Below, piece by piece: positions 4,833 through 5,851 of a stretch of DNA of 5,851 nucleotides. This DNA is from a bacterium UBP4_UBA6127 (GTDB lineage Bacteria > UBP4 > UBA4092): assembly GCA_002428325.1 (NCBI GenBank), contig DIVR01000047.1:1-5851 (forward strand), read 5' to 3'. Below the pieces are notes generated by a model. The model searched no databases. It was not told the DNA's origin and saw only the letters and a list, made by a program, of their open reading frames with translations. Each line of letters starts with the position of its first letter. The stretch's first letter is position 1. A program made the position numbers and the translations under genes.

Positions 4833-5851
4833 ATGCCAGATCGTGTATTAACCGATGAAATCAGGTCTTTAGTGTTAGGCCAGGGAATGGACCTTGTAGG
4901 TTTCGGCCCGGTGGACCGCTGGAAAAATGCTCCATTTTTATTGAGCCCCAAAGCCATCTTGCCGGAATGTAAAACTGTGATTGTTGCGGGAATCCATATT
5001 ACCGACACTTGGACAGAGATGGGTGGAGAACCTGAACCCCAGGACAGAAGCGCCGGGGGGTGGATGGATCAGAACTCTTTACTGGATAGGATCGCTTATC
5101 GTACCGCCCGACATTTAAATGGGCTTGGGTATCAGGCTATCTCTGTGGCTGCCTCTAATATTTGGCGGTATCGGGAATTCCCCGGAATTCCCAGCCTGTT
5201 TGCGCCGGATTTATCCCATATCCATGCGGCAACCGCTGCCGGATTAGCGGAAATCGGCTGGTCAGGCCTGGCTATCACCCCTGAATTTGGTAGCCGTTGC
5301 CGATTTGTCTCCATTGTGACAGATGCCGATTTAATGCCGACCCCTATGTATAATGGTCCGGCGTTATGCGACCGTTGTATGGAGTGCGTGAAATTTTGTC
5401 CTTCTGCAGCCATGCGGAAAGAAGTTAAAACGCCTCCGCATCGGGTAGAAATTGGCGGCAAAGTTTATGAATATGCCAATAAAAATATCTGGCGTTGCGC
5501 CTGGGCGGAACATTTCAACTTAGATTTGAATTCTGAGAATTTGAAGAAATGGGACCATATCACTGAAAAAGAAATCTTGCATGAACTGAAAGAGAAGGGA
5601 ACCCGGGACCATGAACGGGGAGTCTGCCAGAAAGTCTGCGTCCCCCCGCATCTTCGCAGTAAAGAACCCAGTTTCGGGCGAGCTAATAAATTAATTGCCC
5701 AAAATCGAATTAATCGCCGTTATCCTGATAATATGCCGACTTTGCGCAAACTTCGGGATGATATTACCGCTTATGCGGTCAAATTTGGAATTGATGTAAC
5801 AAGTGTCGGACCCCTGGACCCTAATACCGAATCCGGAAAACTGGCGCTTTC
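4833..5851 (+). CDS. QueG/reductive-dehalogenase-like [4Fe-4S] protein, 3' end outside window
   Basis: The frame opens at ATG 4833, 9 bp after the strong ribosome binding site GGAAGGA, and is still open at the window end with 339 codons in view. The core AAGLAEIGWSGLAITPEFGS (135-154) followed by FVSIVTDADL is the signature of the fold shared by epoxyqueuosine reductase and reductive dehalogenases, which in characterised members holds a corrinoid. A ferredoxin motif C179-x2-C182-x2-C185-x3-C189-P follows; further ligand candidates are Cys222 (RCAWAEHF) and C265-x3-C269. It lacks the DTxPVxER-type signature expected around the catalytic aspartate of true QueG, having PDLSHIHAA (125-133) instead, so it belongs to a related group of unknown substrate. 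No Tat or Sec signal is seen, so it should be cytoplasmic. From residue 307 the sequence resembles its own N-terminus, suggesting a second domain copy. It lies downstream of, and probably under control of, the IclR-type regulator. Confidence 0.88.
   Translation, partial: MPDRVLTDEIRSLVLGQGMDLVGFGPVDRWKNAPFLLSPKAILPECKTVIVAGIHITDTWTEMGGEPEPQDRSAGGWMDQNSLLDRIAYRTARHLNGLGYQAISVAASNIWRYREFPGIPSLFAPDLSHIHAATAAGLAEIGWSGLAITPEFGSRCRFVSIVTDADLMPTPMYNGPALCDRCMECVKFCPSAAMRKEVKTPPHRVEIGGKVYEYANKNIWRCAWAEHFNLDLNSENLKKWDHITEKEILHELKEKGTRDHERGVCQKVCVPPHLRSKEPSFGRANKLIAQNRINRRYPDNMPTLRKLRDDITAYAVKFGIDVTSVGPLDPNTESGKLAL

Noticed and set aside
3982..5461. Minus-strand frames opposite the IclR and QueG-like genes
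   Set aside because: The opposite strand encodes well-recognised families over the same bases; the minus frames have no family features.
4833..5851. Calling the last gene queG (epoxyqueuosine reductase)
   Set aside because: The core fold motif and ferredoxin motif agree, but the signature around the catalytic aspartate is absent and the layout beyond residue 300 differs, so only the broader family is supported.
1..5851. CRISPR array, tRNA/rRNA genes, insertion sequence ends or phage genes
   Set aside because: No regularly spaced repeats, clover-leaf-like sequence, transposase frame or terminal inverted repeats were found on reading both strands.

Overview
The window reads as a piece of bacterial chromosome or metagenomic contig with every supported gene on the + strand. 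The 3109-3654 gene is a class III prepilin with the C-terminal YDPTNGT...G.I.R.GP pattern, which I associate with uncultured or anaerobic lineages such as Omnitrophota, Sumerlaeota, Hydrogenedentota, Lentisphaerota and Planctomycetes. A free-standing CsgG-type secreted protein and an oxygen-sensitive-looking QueG-like iron-sulfur protein also suit an anaerobic, probably diderm bacterium. The phylum is inference only. No ribosomal, tRNA, CRISPR, transposon or phage sequence was seen.

Layout. (1) 1-1645, visibly AT-rich: the 3' end of an unrecognised gene (1-294), an unrecognised membrane protein with an exported C-terminal domain (374-1039), and a membrane-anchored protein whose exported domain resembles the GspG major-pseudopilin head but which lacks a prepilin leader (1145-1645). 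Two very short ORFs end on the start codons of the second and third genes through ATGA overlaps. (2) 1819-2925: a self-contained unit with a near-consensus sigma70-type promoter, a CsgG-domain gene (1916-2827) and a strong intrinsic terminator. (3) 3109-3864: the pilin/pseudopilin gene, then a possible 21-codon ORF and a second strong terminator. (4) 3960-5851: a promoter overlapped by a perfect 15-bp palindrome, an IclR-family regulator (4019-4774), and 58 bp downstream a QueG/reductive-dehalogenase-like [4Fe-4S] protein (4833 to beyond the window end).

How the genes may work together. The first three regions look like envelope and secretion functions in separate transcription units, with no visible shared pathway. 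The fourth looks like a regulator and its target: IclR probably represses its own promoter through the palindrome and may control the downstream redox gene. That last gene is the most unusual item. It lacks the canonical QueG catalytic signature, appears to lack one expected cluster cysteine, and starts what looks like a second copy of its own N-terminal domain just before the window ends.
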